Origin: Allobaculum sp. Allo2
GTDB lineage: Bacteria; Bacillota_I; Bacilli_A; Erysipelotrichales; Erysipelotrichaceae
Assembly (NCBI RefSeq): GCF_022701175.1
Contig: NZ_CP078088.1
Location: 930,001-994,000, forward strand
DNA length: 64,000 bases
Direction: 5' to 3'
Shown: positions 41,246-50,805 of the stretch, one piece after another
How positions within the stretch are numbered: position 1 is the first letter of the stretch
Layout of the letters: every line of letters begins with the position of its first letter
Notes under the pieces: model-generated
What the model was told of the DNA's origin: nothing
Seen by the model: the letters and a program-made list of their open reading frames with translations, nothing else
The model's database searches: none
Program-made: the position numbers and the translations under genes

Positions 41246-41529
41246 TTAAGCGCGCTCAATCGGGCCGGTGTAATCTTCAATACCGCCGATATCCGTGGCT
41301 GGAATGCCGCGCTTGGCAAGCATTTCCTGGGCGATGCGGGCGTGATAGCCGCTCACGCAGTACAGATCGGATCCGGGCTTTACATCGGCGGTTTCAATCT
41401 GATCGAGGGGATATTGACGGCACCTGGAATATGGCCGGCGTTGAACATTTCGGCGGGACGGACATCGATGATCGGGGTGTTCTTGGATTTAGCTTCTGCA
41501 ACGTATTGATCGATGGTCATCTTGGACAT
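41246..41529 (-). CDS. Single-domain rhodanese
   Basis: About 95 residues on the minus strand, hidden by one missing C near 41408 (CCCC run). Start ATG 41529 (MSKMTIDQYVAEAK) with AGAAGGTAGTAATC upstream. Rhodanese landmarks: TPIIDVRPAEMFNAGHIPGAVNIP, then, after repair, DLYCVSGYHARIAQEML, with Cys the persulfide-carrying active residue and the following SGYHA its loop; the end is GGIEDYTG. Such stand-alone domains transfer sulfur between thiol carriers in the cytoplasm, for example in Fe-S or tRNA thiolation chemistry. It is monocistronic. Confidence 0.87.
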
Positions 41530-42193
41530 GATTACTACCTTCTTTCCGTGCTTTTATTATAAAAAACGGACGAAAACACAAAGTCCGGTTTGCCCGTTTT
41601 TGCGTACGTTATACAAAGACAATTCGCGTGATGGATTTTCAAATCCGTCCTTAAAAGCGCGCTTTTAGTCCAGAAGAAGAAAAGCCGAAGACAAAGAAGA
41701 GCCAAAGGAATACCGCGGAAAGCTGGCGTAAACATCCGCCTGCTTCGACAGGAAAATTGAATGGAAACGGGCAATCGAAGTGCAGAACAGACTGCCGGCA
41801 GGCAGAACGCATGGTGAAACGAAACCCTCTGGATACGATGAATTCAGAAGCAGACCGGCGATTGTTTCTTTTTCAATGCGTCCGATTCCTGCAGTTTTTT
41901 CTACTATGTATAGCCTCTGTCATAGCCTCCGTGCTGGGCTTCCTGCAGCTTTCGTTTTTACAGGATTCCTCCGTCGGTTTCGCCTGTCTTGACCAGGCTT
42001 TGACGCCCGCATTTCCGACGGATTTCGACCGCTTTTGCAAAGCGGCTTCTGGAAGACTCCGCAGACCAGGATCGGGATGACAGGCCAAACGGTTTCCCAA
42101 GAAAAACAGAGATCCCTGTCCATAGAAACGAGCAGAAAAAACGGCAGAACCATAAGACAGGAAATGTATACGTTCCTTGAAAGGAGATACTTT
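41530..42193. other. Intergenic region, nothing convincing
   Basis: About 660 bases between divergent genes. One plus-strand frame (41757-42080) has a hydrophobic middle but no RBS, no family resemblance and a compositionally odd end, so I do not call it. The thpR RBS AAGGAG is at 42181-42186. Confidence 0.4.
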
Positions 42194-42767
42194 ATGCGAC
42201 TGTTTATCGCTTTAAATTTCAAGCCGTCCGGGCAGACAGAACTCGTGAAGCTGATTGACACTTTACAAAAGAAGGTGTTTCAGGCCGCGCCATTCCGCAG
42301 GAAAACCTGCATGTGACGATTGCGTTTTTAGGGGAGTGCGACCCGGATCAGATTCCCGTCATCGAAGAGATCCTTCAGGATATTCCGCTGCCGGCTTTAC
42401 GTCTGAAGCCATCTGGATACGATCGGTTTTTAAGCGCGCTCGTTTTGCGCTTTGAAAAGATCCGGCGCTGATGGACTATCAGGCTCAAGTTGTCAAAGCG
42501 CTCAAAAAGGCCGATCTTCCGTTCGATGATCGGCCGTACGGTCCGCACGTTACGCTCATTCGGGTGCCTCGATCCAGACAAAAAGGCGACCTGTTGAAAG
42601 CCCGGGCGGAATTTCATGACCGCTTTGGATCGACGCTGTTCCGACTCGAGCCTATGGAAATCGAGAGCTGCTCGCTGTTTTCGTCCACGCACAGTGAAAA
42701 GAGCCATTCCATGCACTACGCATCGCTTTTTACAATCGATCCGGATGAAAAATCTCAGAATAATTGA
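42194..42767 (+). CDS. thpR: RNA 2',3'-cyclic phosphodiesterase (ThpR / 2'-5' RNA ligase-like)
   Basis: About 192 residues over two missing bases near 42300 and 42458. ATG 42194 follows AAGGAGATAC. The start MRLFIALNFKP is characteristic, and the two HxTx motifs of the 2H phosphoesterase superfamily are HVTIAF and HVTLIR, with the usual ~90-residue spacing after repair. The enzyme opens 2',3'-cyclic phosphates on RNA to 2'-phosphates. The stop TGA (42765-42767) lies inside the 6-bp target duplication of the next element, so the IS landed at the very end of this gene without damaging it. Confidence 0.9.
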
Positions 42768-42768
42768 A
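42763..42768. repeat. Target-site duplication, left copy (IS4-type element)
   Basis: ATTGAA, repeated at 44570-44575 on the other side of the element. Confidence 0.75.
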
Positions 42769-42797
42769 TAGAACTTTCCCAATCAGCTAAACTATAC
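42769..42797. repeat. IS4-type left terminal inverted repeat
   Basis: 29 bases starting TAGAACTTTCCCAATC; complement of 44541-44569 except two positions. Confidence 0.88.
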
Positions 42798-44313
42798 GGT
42801 CGGATTTTTGCGTGGACGACCACGTTTCCTTTTGGGCTGGTCTACTGGATCTGGTCGTGGAATCAGATCCAGTTTTTGAAGAATTTCTATCTGACCAGGA
42901 TTCATCTTGATCAGTTCCCACTCATTATCATTTTTTATTCTTTTGCCTCTTTGCAGGATATGCATGATTTTCTTATAGCTCATGTCCTCAAGGAGGCCTT
43001 TTTCGTCGAACAGGTTCAAAAGTCTGAACGTGATGACGGTCGACAGAAAATCAATGAATTCGCTGCCGATCACTGAGTAGTCATCATGGACTCTGGTTAC
43101 ATCAAAGCCGAGGGCGTTCTTGTAGTACCGCATAACGATCTCGATTTGCCAGCGATAATTATAGGTCTTCCAGGCATCTTCCGGAGACAGATCGACATCT
43201 GATTCAAAGACCACTGTTCCAAATGTACGCTTTTTCTTTTCGTATTCTTCGAAATCGTACTTATCTTTACGATGCTTATCCAGCCAGTCCGTCTCCTCCT
43301 GAGCCGCTCTTCTCGGATCACGGAAACTGTAGAGCCATTTTCCCTTATTGGACAGCTTCTCTTTCTTAAACTGAATCGGTTCCATCTGCCCAAGAAAGCC
43401 GCAGCAGCCTTCGATCACGCCCTCGAAGTTATACATCTCATGATCGAAGGCAAGCTTGGCATTCCGATGAAGCGGGTTGAAGTAATGAAGCTGCGGGCAG
43501 TCTTTAAGGACTTCTTCGATCGATTTGACGGGAAACCCTTTATCACCAACCATAATTCCGCTTTGAATACCGTTCTGTTTCACAAAACTGTCATAGGATG
43601 TCAGATCGAGCATATTGCCGGGAAAGCACTGCGAACAGATGGGCTCCATTTTTCCAGATCAAATGCATAAAGTACGGAAATATCCCGTCTTCCTTTCAGT
43701 CTGGCCTTTCTGGAAAACTCCGAGAGCGTGTTTTGTCTGGAGTCGTTCGACTTCAGTGTTCCATCGATCAGAAGATGATCATCAATCCCAACTTTGGCTG
43801 CCCGGTTTTTCATGAACTTCAGAATTCGGTTGCATGTTTTACCAAGATCTTTTTGAAATGTACTGATCGTATTCTTGCTCATCGCGGTTTCTGGCATCAG
43901 CTCCGTCAGAAACGACTCATCGTAACTCTCTTTGAGTTCGCAGTCTTTGATATGCGGATAGCAGACGCGAAGAATGGCCATGCACAGAATCTTATCGGCG
44001 TCCTGACGGTTATAGACCTGAAGCAGTTCTTCCATCAATTCAGCGGACTGCCTGTAACAGAGCTCAACATTGGCCCAGTCTTTAAGAACTGTCTTAGATG
44101 TATGAACCGCTGGAGAAGTCGGTTCTTCAAGAGGTACGAATTTGCCATTAATGATGTGGCCGATAGTAGGACCATCGACTGGATAACAATGGCCATTCTT
44201 GCGAATACAGCCGACTCGCTGTTTGACAGCGTATCGATCTTTGTTTTTCCATAAGCGTAAACAATCGTATTTTTGGGACGGGCGACGGCCCGGATATCAG
44301 CTGGGACAGACAT
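42792..44313 (-). CDS. IS4-superfamily DDE transposase
   Basis: About 507 residues on the minus strand over two missing bases near 44243 and 43652. The N-terminal DNA-binding region (MSVPADIRAVARPKNTIVYAYGK) is followed by the DDE core: first Asp in HLLIDGTLKSNDSRQN, second in GIMVGDKGFPV, and the YREK signature YNYRWQIEIVMRYYK that holds the catalytic Glu and defines the IS4 superfamily. The C-terminal tail KRKRGRPRKNP is AT-hook-like and basic. Repaired, the protein looks complete, so the element may be active. The minus-strand start at 44313 is preceded by AAAAAGGAGCC. Closest subgroup seems IS1634-like, but that is a guess. Confidence 0.87.
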
Positions 44314-44487
44314 TTTCGGCTCCTTTTTGTATAGTGTAATTCTATCATTATTATACCATTAAATGACCTATACAGGGAGGATTTTTATATTCAAAATGAA
44401 ATTTCTCAGAATCGAATTGATTTATAATTTTGCTTAATAAAGCTCGTTAATCGTAGTTATGGTCATTGAGCCAGGGAAAATTAAAAG

Positions 44488-44512
44488 AGAGCCTCGGAAA
44501 AAGGCTCTCTGA
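44488..44512. repeat. Hairpin upstream of the IS4-type transposase
   Basis: AGAGAGCC and GGCTCTCT pair perfectly around TCGGAAAAA. It may insulate the transposase from outside transcription. Confidence 0.5.
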
Positions 44513-44540
44513 TGGGATGAAATTTCAAAACGAGCGATTT

Positions 44541-44569
44541 GTATAGTTAAGCTCATTGGGAAAGTTCTA
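44541..44569. repeat. IS4-type right terminal inverted repeat
   Basis: Ends CATTGGGAAAGTTCTA; pairs with 42769-42797. Confidence 0.88.
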
Positions 44570-44738
44570 ATTGAATAAAACTGGATAGCTAAAGCCGTTT
44601 TTGTCTTTTCCTTTTTCGAAAAACACTCTGTATCAGCCTCTGCTTGTCTGTACAAACGGGAATCGATTTTTACAAAAGGTTAAGAATCGAGACAGAAAAA
44701 GCCCAGATTCATCAGTAATATACAGTTGAGGTGATGCT

Positions 44739-45673
44739 ATGAGATGTCCAAATTGTGGCCGGAACAATCCGGCAAGCGAACGCAGATGCATTCATTGCGG
44801 AGCCCCGTTGCCCAGAAAGTCGAAAAATACCAGGGGTGCCCGTATTCGTACCACCCTTTTAACGCATTGATTCTCCTCATGGCCTTTGGCCTGCTGGCAG
44901 CCCTTATGGGCTTTTTCAAGCCGCTCTTTTTCGGAAGCAGCAGCACGCCGGTTTCGGATATCGCCACAGCCGTTTTAGAAGAAAATGAAGAAGCCGTCTA
45001 TGGCGAAAATGAAGACCAGGCGTACGCCGAATCCGCCGAAGAGGCGGCCAAAGTGCAGGAAAACGAAGCGGATATCGATTCCCTCGAGGATGAGGCAGCC
45101 GATTCGGATCTTCAGCAGGAAATTTCGCCGCAAATCCGGGATAAGGCAAACGCCTATGCTAGCGGTGAGCTCAGTGACAGCGCCAAAAAGCTGCTGACGC
45201 GCTATGACAAACAGACCGGCATTCTGACGCTGCCGGGAAGCGAGCTGAGGCTCTCGCTTGGCTTAAAGGAAGATGCACGGGTTTCCGTTGCCGATGAAGG
45301 CCATATTCTTGTGGTGGAAGGCGAAACGCCGGATGGAAAGCTGATTTCCGTTTCGTGCACACAGACCGAACTGCCGCCCACTACGAAAACCGAGCTGCTG
45401 GAAACGTCCGACAGCGCGCTCTATTCCAGCATTGGCGGCCGCGACACGCTTTACTACTACAGTTTCAATCCAGCGGGAACTACGGCTTCCGGCAAGGCGG
45501 CGCCAAGCGCCCGCACGGTTTCTGGAAATATCGTCGACTGCGAAAACAGCTGGCTGACCAGTATTTCCATCACAAACCTGAACGAAGAATCCAGTTCTTC
45601 ATCCAGCCCGAACGAACTGGTCCAGAGCGCCTACCAGAAGCTCAATTCCATTCTGGCCGGCCTGGATTTATAA
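44739..45673 (+). CDS. Zinc-ribbon membrane protein with acidic extracellular stalk
   Basis: About 312 residues over one missing base near 44835. The start is ATG 44739 (MRCPNCGRNNPASERRCIHCG), a clear four-Cys zinc ribbon; a start at 44744 in the other frame would lose it. Next comes a membrane segment (ALILLMAFGLLAALMGFF), then an acidic Glu/Asp/Ala-rich stalk (~80 residues) and an exported globular domain with GTTASG- and SSSSS-containing loops. The layout (cytoplasmic zinc ribbon, one span, external domain) is common in Firmicutes envelope proteins of unknown function. Family not recognised. A lipoprotein gene follows ~105 bases later on the same strand. Confidence 0.72.
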
Positions 45674-45777
45674 CGGATCAAAGACGGCAGGAGAACCGGG
45701 CCTTTTGCCTCTCTTGATTTGGATCCGAACAAAAGCTTTTTCCATGTCATGTCCTTTAAGAAATGAGGAGGATTCTT

Positions 45778-46653
45778 ATGAACCACAGAAAAAGCTTCGC
45801 CCTCGTTTTTATGAGTACCGCATTCGGGCTGTCCGTCCTGGGACTTGGCGGATGTGCTAAGTCGACGGAAAAGATATCCGAAAATCCGGATTCGACGGTT
45901 GATGTCAGCCCGACCCGTTTTGAAGTAACAAACCCGGAAATGTACCAGAAACTCTCTCCTGGAATGACCGGGGTATTCCAGATTCGCATCGATGACATCG
46001 ACGGCGTTGACATGGAAGCCGATTACCATCTGGAATCGGATCCGGAGCTTCTTAAAGTGAATGCCGACAATACGTAGAAAGCCATTCAGCCTGGCACAGG
46101 TTCGCTTGCCATTTCCTTCGAATACACAAAAGATTCTCTGGAGCGCCTGGAAAAGGCAAATCCGGGAAAGAATCTGGAGGCCATTGCGATTGCTCCCGTA
46201 CTGAATGTGATTGTCGGCGAACCGGTTTACCACTTTGAAAATCCGCAAAGCGGCCAGCACATCTTCACATGCTCTGCCAGCGCGCCGCAGGAATCCGATT
46301 ATCCCGGCTGGACTCTGGCTGGAGCCGTCTGTCTGAACGCCCCATCGCAAAATATTCGGGACGATGAATCTTCGTATTCCGATATTTATACGGCCAGAAA
46401 CCCGGAAACGGGAGATATCTTCTACTCCGTCAATGCCGCTGAGATCGAACAGCTCGTAAACGAAGGCTGGACAGAAGAGGAGAGCTTTGGAAAATCGTAT
46501 GCGCAGGGCGAACCGGTCTATCGCCTGTACAATGCCGCTTCCGGTTTCCGTACGTACTCTCCCGAAAACGATGAGCTGAACCGCCTGGAAGAAAACGGCT
46601 GGACAAGAGAAGGCGTGGCCTGGTACTGCCTGGCGCCTTCCGTATCCGAATAA
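45778..46653 (+). CDS. Lipoprotein with BIG2-like and DUF5648-like repeats
   Basis: About 291 residues. ATG 45778 follows GAGGAGG. Residues 1-24 form a lipoprotein signal ending LGLGGC (lipobox), so it is anchored outside the membrane. As written an in-frame TAG at 46075-46077 cuts the gene, but reading one missing G before it and one extra A after it gives ADNTVEAIQPGTGSLAI, a textbook bacterial Ig-like (BIG2) strand, so I treat it as two compensating errors. The C-terminal half has two DUF5648-like repeats (EPVYHFENPQSGQHIFT and EPVYRLYNAASGFRTYS), found in secreted wall proteins. It is probably co-expressed with the zinc-ribbon membrane protein upstream. Confidence 0.7.
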
Positions 46654-46996
46654 AGTATTCGGGTAAAGCGAGTCGAAAAACCGATGCAGAACTCTTTTCA
46701 GGATGACCCGATTTCAGGGATGAGCCGCCGGTCTGCACAGATGAATGAATTTGCATGAATGAAATGGAAAGAAAGCCGGGAGCGCTTCAAACGAAGCCAT
46801 CCCGGCTTTTCCGCGGATTTTTGCCTATGGAAGCAGACGTTTCGCAATGCTGCGTCTGCCGGGCGGTGTCAAATTCTGCTGAAAATGGGAAATCAATCAA
46901 TATCTGCGCAGGAGCCTGCGGATCCATCTAATATGGATGCAGAAAAGAACCGGACGAAAGCCCAGGGCCAAAGCCAAAAAGAAGCGGAGGATAACT
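46654..46996. other. Intergenic region with terminator
   Basis: About 340 bases. The terminator is at 46772-46810. The rest shows nothing convincing except the RBS GCGGAGG of the next gene. Confidence 0.5.
46772..46810 (+). terminator. Terminator after the lipoprotein gene
   Basis: AAAGCCGGGA and TCCCGGCTTT are perfect complements, with an 18-base loop, then T. Confidence 0.87.
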
Positions 46997-47563
46997 ATGC
47001 ACAAAGAACATACTGAATATTTCCAGACGGAAAACGACGGGTCACAATGGAAGACGGAGGGATCCCTTCTGGAGAAAAGCGCGAAAGAAAAGCCTACGGC
47101 GTTTGAAAAGGAGCCGTTTTATCGCGGCGATTTTGCGGTGATTGACGGCGATGTGCGCTTTGGCGCTGACGTTTCGGTATGGCCGCATGCGGTCATTCGT
47201 ACCGAAAGCGAACCGATTACGATCGGCGACCGTTCCAATATTCAGGACGGATGCGTTCTTCATACCGATGCAGGCTATCCCATTGTGATCGGGCAGGATG
47301 TTACCGTCGGGCATCGGGCGATTATTCACGGCGCCACGATCGAAGACGGCGCGCTGATCGGCATGGGGGCCATTTTACTCAATGGATCTGTAATCGGAAG
47401 AGGCGCAATTGTCGGTGCCGGCGCGCTGGTCGGCGAAGGCAAGAAAGTCGAACCGGGAACGCTCTATCTTGGCATTCCGGCTCGAAAAGTACGCCAGCTC
47501 AGCAGTCAGGAGATTGAAAACGGGATTTTTCGGCCCATCACTACGTCGAGCTGGCACATGTAA
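46997..47563 (+). CDS. Gamma-class carbonic anhydrase-like hexapeptide-repeat protein
   Basis: 188 residues, intact; ATG 46997 behind GCGGAGGATAAC (an upstream in-frame ATG at 46937 lacks an RBS). The body is left-handed beta-helix repeats (VIDGDVRFGADVSVWPHAVIRTE ... IGDRSNIQDGCVLHTD ... VTVGHRAIIHGATIEDGALIGMGAIL). The zinc-ligand histidines are visible as HTD, GHRAIIHG. Members (YrdA/CaiE/PaaY types) form trimers with zinc at the subunit interface. The N-terminal ~35 residues are an unusual charged extension. Whether it is a true carbonic anhydrase or an acyltransferase-like protein cannot be told. Confidence 0.85.
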   Translation: MHKEHTEYFQTENDGSQWKTEGSLLEKSAKEKPTAFEKEPFYRGDFAVIDGDVRFGADVSVWPHAVIRTESEPITIGDRSNIQDGCVLHTDAGYPIVIGQDVTVGHRAIIHGATIEDGALIGMGAILLNGSVIGRGAIVGAGALVGEGKKVEPGTLYLGIPARKVRQLSSQEIENGIFRPITTSSWHM

Positions 47564-47940
47564 AAAGCAGGCTGGCCGGACCGCAGAACCCCAGAAACGT
47601 TCTGCAGATAAAAACTAGCGGCCAGACGGCAAAAAATTCCAGAACGCCATAGGAGGCCGAAAAGAAATCCGTAAAGAATTGCACAAAAACAAACGCCGAA
47701 GTCCAAAAAGTACAAATCTTGCGCGGGACAGGGCAAGTTCGCTTATTCGCTTTGGTATAATCAGCGCATATCACCGTAAAGGGATAAGTTTTCTGTACAC
47801 GAAGGATCCGTTTTGCGACTGTACGTTTCTGGAGAAGATCTCTCGGCCCAAAAATGGGATGGGAAAAGAGTCGATTCCAGAAAAGGTGCAGAGCCGCCTG
47901 ATGCGGCGACGGAATCTGATGCAAACTGGAGGAAATTAGA
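47564..47940. other. Intergenic region with strong promoter
   Basis: About 375 bases. No gene. TTTGGTATAAT (47751-47761; extended -10 TGG-TATAAT) is a likely promoter for the acetyltransferase at 47941, leaving a ~175-base leader with no obvious structure. Confidence 0.45.
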
Positions 47941-48437
47941 ATGCTTGAAATTCGAAGTGCCCGTCCGGATGATCTGGATCGGATTTACAGCCTGGAAAAG
48001 AGTGCTATCCGCAAGCGGAAGCCGCAGGCTATGAGGCGCTCAAGGAAAGACTGAATGTATTTCCCAACCATTTCTGGCTGCTCGAACGTGACGGTCAGCT
48101 GGTGAGCATGGTGAACGGCATGGTATCCGACAAACCGGATCTGGAAGATGAAATGTATGAGAAAGCGGTACTTCACGACGAAGACGGCAGCTATCAGCTC
48201 ATTTTCTCCGTAGCCACCAGTCCGGAATTTACCGGCCGCGGCTACGCCTCGATCCTGATGAAGGAAGTCATCAAGGACTGCATCGAAGACTCACGCAAGG
48301 GAATCATCCTGCTTTGCAAGGACAAATACCTTCCTTTTTATGAAAAACTCGGGTTCCAGAACCAGGGACGCTCGAAATCCACCCACGGCGGCGAAACCTG
48401 GAATATCATGAAAATGGATCTCGAAAATCGTGAATAA
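47941..48437 (+). CDS. GNAT-family N-acetyltransferase
   Basis: About 165 residues over one missing base near 48000. ATG 47941 follows GGAGG. The start LEIRSARPDDLDRIYSLEK is typical, then after repair ECYPQAEAAGYEALKERL, as in RimI-related enzymes that include a YPxxEAA helix. The acetyl-CoA-binding loop is ATSPEFTGRGYASILMKEVI, and KYLPFYEKLGFQNQGRS is motif B. The substrate is unknown; ribosomal-protein or antibiotic acetylation are both possible. It is the only gene of its transcript, closed by the terminator at 48444-48468. Confidence 0.87.
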
Positions 48438-48443
48438 ACCATC

Positions 48444-48468
48444 AAAGCATCCGCAGAGATGCTTTTTA
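48444..48468 (+). terminator. Terminator after the acetyltransferase
   Basis: AAAGCATC and GATGCTTT pair perfectly around CGCAGA, followed by T. Confidence 0.85.
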
Positions 48469-48741
48469 TTGGCTTTGCAACGACGCGAAAAAAGCAGAAC
48501 ATCTTAAAAAGAAAAGAGAAGAAACGAAGCGCCGGGCGAAGAACCTGGCGCTGCATCGTGTGGACTGCGCGTTAAAACGGCGTGCAAACGGGACAGAAAA
48601 ACGGAGAAATTCCGCTCCTTTGGGTCTTCTAAAAAATGGGATATAGGCCAAAAACGCTTTATCTTTAGGTGGCGTCCCAAAATATATTGACAACTTCACA
48701 TACTGCCACAGCCAATCCCGATCGGATCATGGAAGGTGTTT

Positions 48742-48750
48742 TGCTATAAT
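48742..48750 (+). promoter_or_regulatory. rodZ extended -10 promoter
   Basis: TGCTATAAT; the transcription start would be ~14 bases before the RBS GGGAGGAG. No clear -35. Confidence 0.5.
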
Positions 48751-48770
48751 TGAGAACCGAGGGAGGAGCT

Positions 48771-49964
48771 ATGCCCTATTATCAGACACTGAAACATCGA
48801 CGGGAAAGCCTGCACCTGTCCATTGAAAACGTATCGGCACAGACGCGGCTGAAGCCCGAATTTATCCGCGCGATTGAAGAACACAATCTGGATCTGTTTT
48901 CAGATGACTTTTCGTATGTCCGCTATTTTATTCATGCGTACTGCGATGCGATCGGTGTCAACTGGGACATGATCCGCAAGGAAGTCGATGAAGACGTTTC
49001 CCGCTATGCCCAGGCGCGCGATCAGGCGCTTTATCAGGCCCAGATCCAGATGATCGAAACGATGCCGCAGGCCAAATCGACTAAAGCTACGGTGCGCAAG
49101 GGAAAACGCCGCCGCAAGAAATCGTTTCTCGAACGCAGCGCCGGATCGCTCTCGCGAAAGCTCAGCTGGGGCGGCAAGAAAATTTCCAAAGGCATGATTC
49201 TTCTGATCGTGGCTGCCGTAGCCGGACTGTTCGCCTTAAGCGCCTATCAGAATTCCGTCGCGCAAAAAGCCTATGCCGCGCGTGCAAAGCAGATGGAAGA
49301 AGAGCGGCTGGCCAAGGAAGAAGAAACCCAGCGCCTTGCGCAGGATCTGCAGTCCAAGCGCAGCTCGGATGCGCAGCCGGAAAGTGAAAAGCCGACGCTT
49401 CGCATCAGCTCGCTCGAATCCGAAAACACTTACCGCGTTGAAGGCTTTCTGTCCTCCCAGCCGCAAGTGCAAGTACAGTTTTACGCGGTCGGCAGCCAGA
49501 CCGTGACCATTACGTGGAACGGCGCGCCCGCCTTTTCTCAGGTCGTCAGCGGGGAATATACGTACACCCTGCAGGCGGGACAGAGCGGCACGCTGTCCGT
49601 CGTCTTCTCCGGTCCGTCGGTTTATAACTGGCTGCGCATTGACGGCAGTGAAATTCCAGCCGACTATACGCTGTACTCCCAGTCCGGAGGAAACCGCATT
49701 GATCTCGATCTGATCTTCTCCGGAACGCCGGAACCAGCCGATTCCACGCAAAGCAGCGACGAAACGGTACCGGAAAGCCAGCCGCTTACCGATCCAGCCG
49801 GTCAGGATCTCAATACGCCATACGTCGAGGATGCCTACGATGCCCCGATTAACGAAAACGGCTACTACACCGATCCAAACGCCTACGATCCCAATGTGTA
49901 CGGTGACCGCACGGAGATCTACGGGGATACGGATGGTGCCGAAGCTTTGCAGTATTTGCAGTAA
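48771..49964 (+). CDS. rodZ: RodZ-type cell-shape protein (cytoskeletal HTH membrane protein)
   Basis: 397 residues, intact. Start ATG 48771 with GGGAGGAG; an upstream ATG at 48750 would include the RBS. Residues ~1-80 are a RodZ/HTH_25 helix-turn-helix (LKHRRESLHLSIENVSAQTRL ... AIEEHNLDLFSDDFSYVRYFI). A basic region and one membrane span (GMILLIVAAVAGLFALSA) follow, then a Ser/Asp linker and an extracellular beta domain (DUF4115-like, VQFYAVGSQTVTITW). RodZ connects the MreB filament to wall synthesis. The order rodZ-pgsA-cinA-recA that follows is the conserved Bacillus neighbourhood, in which this gene is ymfM. Confidence 0.88.
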   Translation: MPYYQTLKHRRESLHLSIENVSAQTRLKPEFIRAIEEHNLDLFSDDFSYVRYFIHAYCDAIGVNWDMIRKEVDEDVSRYAQARDQALYQAQIQMIETMPQAKSTKATVRKGKRRRKKSFLERSAGSLSRKLSWGGKKISKGMILLIVAAVAGLFALSAYQNSVAQKAYAARAKQMEEERLAKEEETQRLAQDLQSKRSSDAQPESEKPTLRISSLESENTYRVEGFLSSQPQVQVQFYAVGSQTVTITWNGAPAFSQVVSGEYTYTLQAGQSGTLSVVFSGPSVYNWLRIDGSEIPADYTLYSQSGGNRIDLDLIFSGTPEPADSTQSSDETVPESQPLTDPAGQDLNTPYVEDAYDAPINENGYYTDPNAYDPNVYGDRTEIYGDTDGAEALQYLQ

Positions 49965-50144
49965 AGGTTTGGAAACACAGGATTTGTACAGGAAATACGA
50001 ATATGGCTTTATACTGAAAAGGATCGAATGCCGCCTCATGGCGGGCTGTTCGATCCTTTCTGGCTGTCTGGGGACGGGCGCGTGTTCGTCTTTGCCCTGG
50101 GTTTGTGCAGCCGAAATTTTGAAGTCTGAAGAAGGAGAAATGAA

Positions 50145-50740
50145 ATGAATTTCTGGAAGCAGCTTAATCTGCCCAATAAACTGACTGTGCTTCGCATGGT
50201 CATGGTCCCGGTTCTGTGGATCGTCTATCTTTGCATTCCAGCCGACTGGCTGCTCATGTCCAAGGAAGCCGGATTCGGTCTGCGCAATCTGCTTGCGCTG
50301 CTGCTTTTGCGGCCGCCTCGATTACCGATCTGCTCGATGGCAAAATCGCCCGTTCGCGTCATCTGATTACCTCGTTTGGCAAGTTCCTTGATCCGATCGC
50401 GGACAAGATGCTCGTCAACAGCACCCTCATCCTGCTCGTTTACACCCATTCGGCAGCCGTGCTTCCGGTTCTGCTGATGATCAGCCGCGACCTCGTTGTC
50501 GACGGTCTGCGCCTGAGCGCGGCCTCCAAAGGCAAAGTCGTTTCCGCAGGGTTCCCGGGCAAGCTGAAAACCGTTCTGCAGATGATCTCCATCATTCTTC
50601 TGCTTATGGGCAACTGGCCGTTTGTTTATCTGCACTTCCCGCTGGCACAGATTACCCTGTGGGCGGCGGCGCTGGTTTCGCTGTATTCCGGATGGATTTA
50701 TTTTGTAAAACTGCGCAAATACGTCATGGAGTCAATGTAG
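50145..50740 (+). CDS. pgsA: CDP-diacylglycerol-glycerol-3-phosphate 3-phosphatidyltransferase
   Basis: About 198 residues over one missing base near 50312. ATG 50145 follows AAGGAG. It has the CDP-alcohol phosphotransferase motif DLLDGKIARSRHLITSFGKFLDPIADK (D-x2-DG-x2-AR-x8-G-x3-D-x3-D), with the catalytic Asp residues all present, and four to six hydrophobic spans. It makes phosphatidylglycerophosphate, the first committed step to phosphatidylglycerol and hence cardiolipin. It is essential in most Firmicutes, so the frame break is certainly a sequence error. It sits between rodZ and cinA, as in Bacillus. Confidence 0.95.
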
Positions 50741-50805
50741 AGCGCATCTGATTTCTCTTTTCCCGGGAATCGTCAAAGATGAAAGAGGAAGAAGGAGAGT
50801 TAGAT

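Larger units (their letters stand above)
42769..44569. mobile_element. IS4-superfamily insertion sequence
   Basis: 1,801 bp bounded by terminal inverted repeats of 29 bases with two mismatches: left TAGAACTTTCCCAAT (42769 on), right ATTGGGAAAGTTCTA (ending 44569). A 6-bp duplication ATTGAA flanks it. It carries one transposase gene on the minus strand. A hairpin near 44488-44512 (AGAGAGCC/GGCTCTCT) sits between the outer end and the transposase and could block transcription entering from outside. Inserted exactly at the thpR stop codon. Confidence 0.9.
48438..48770. other. Intergenic region with terminator and rodZ promoter
   Basis: About 330 bases. Terminator at 48444-48468; TGCTATAAT (extended -10, ending 48750) precedes rodZ by 20 bases. 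Nothing else. Confidence 0.5.

Noticed and set aside
41757..42080. Possible small membrane protein
   Set aside because: No RBS, no homology visible, ends just before the thpR leader; treated as a chance open frame.
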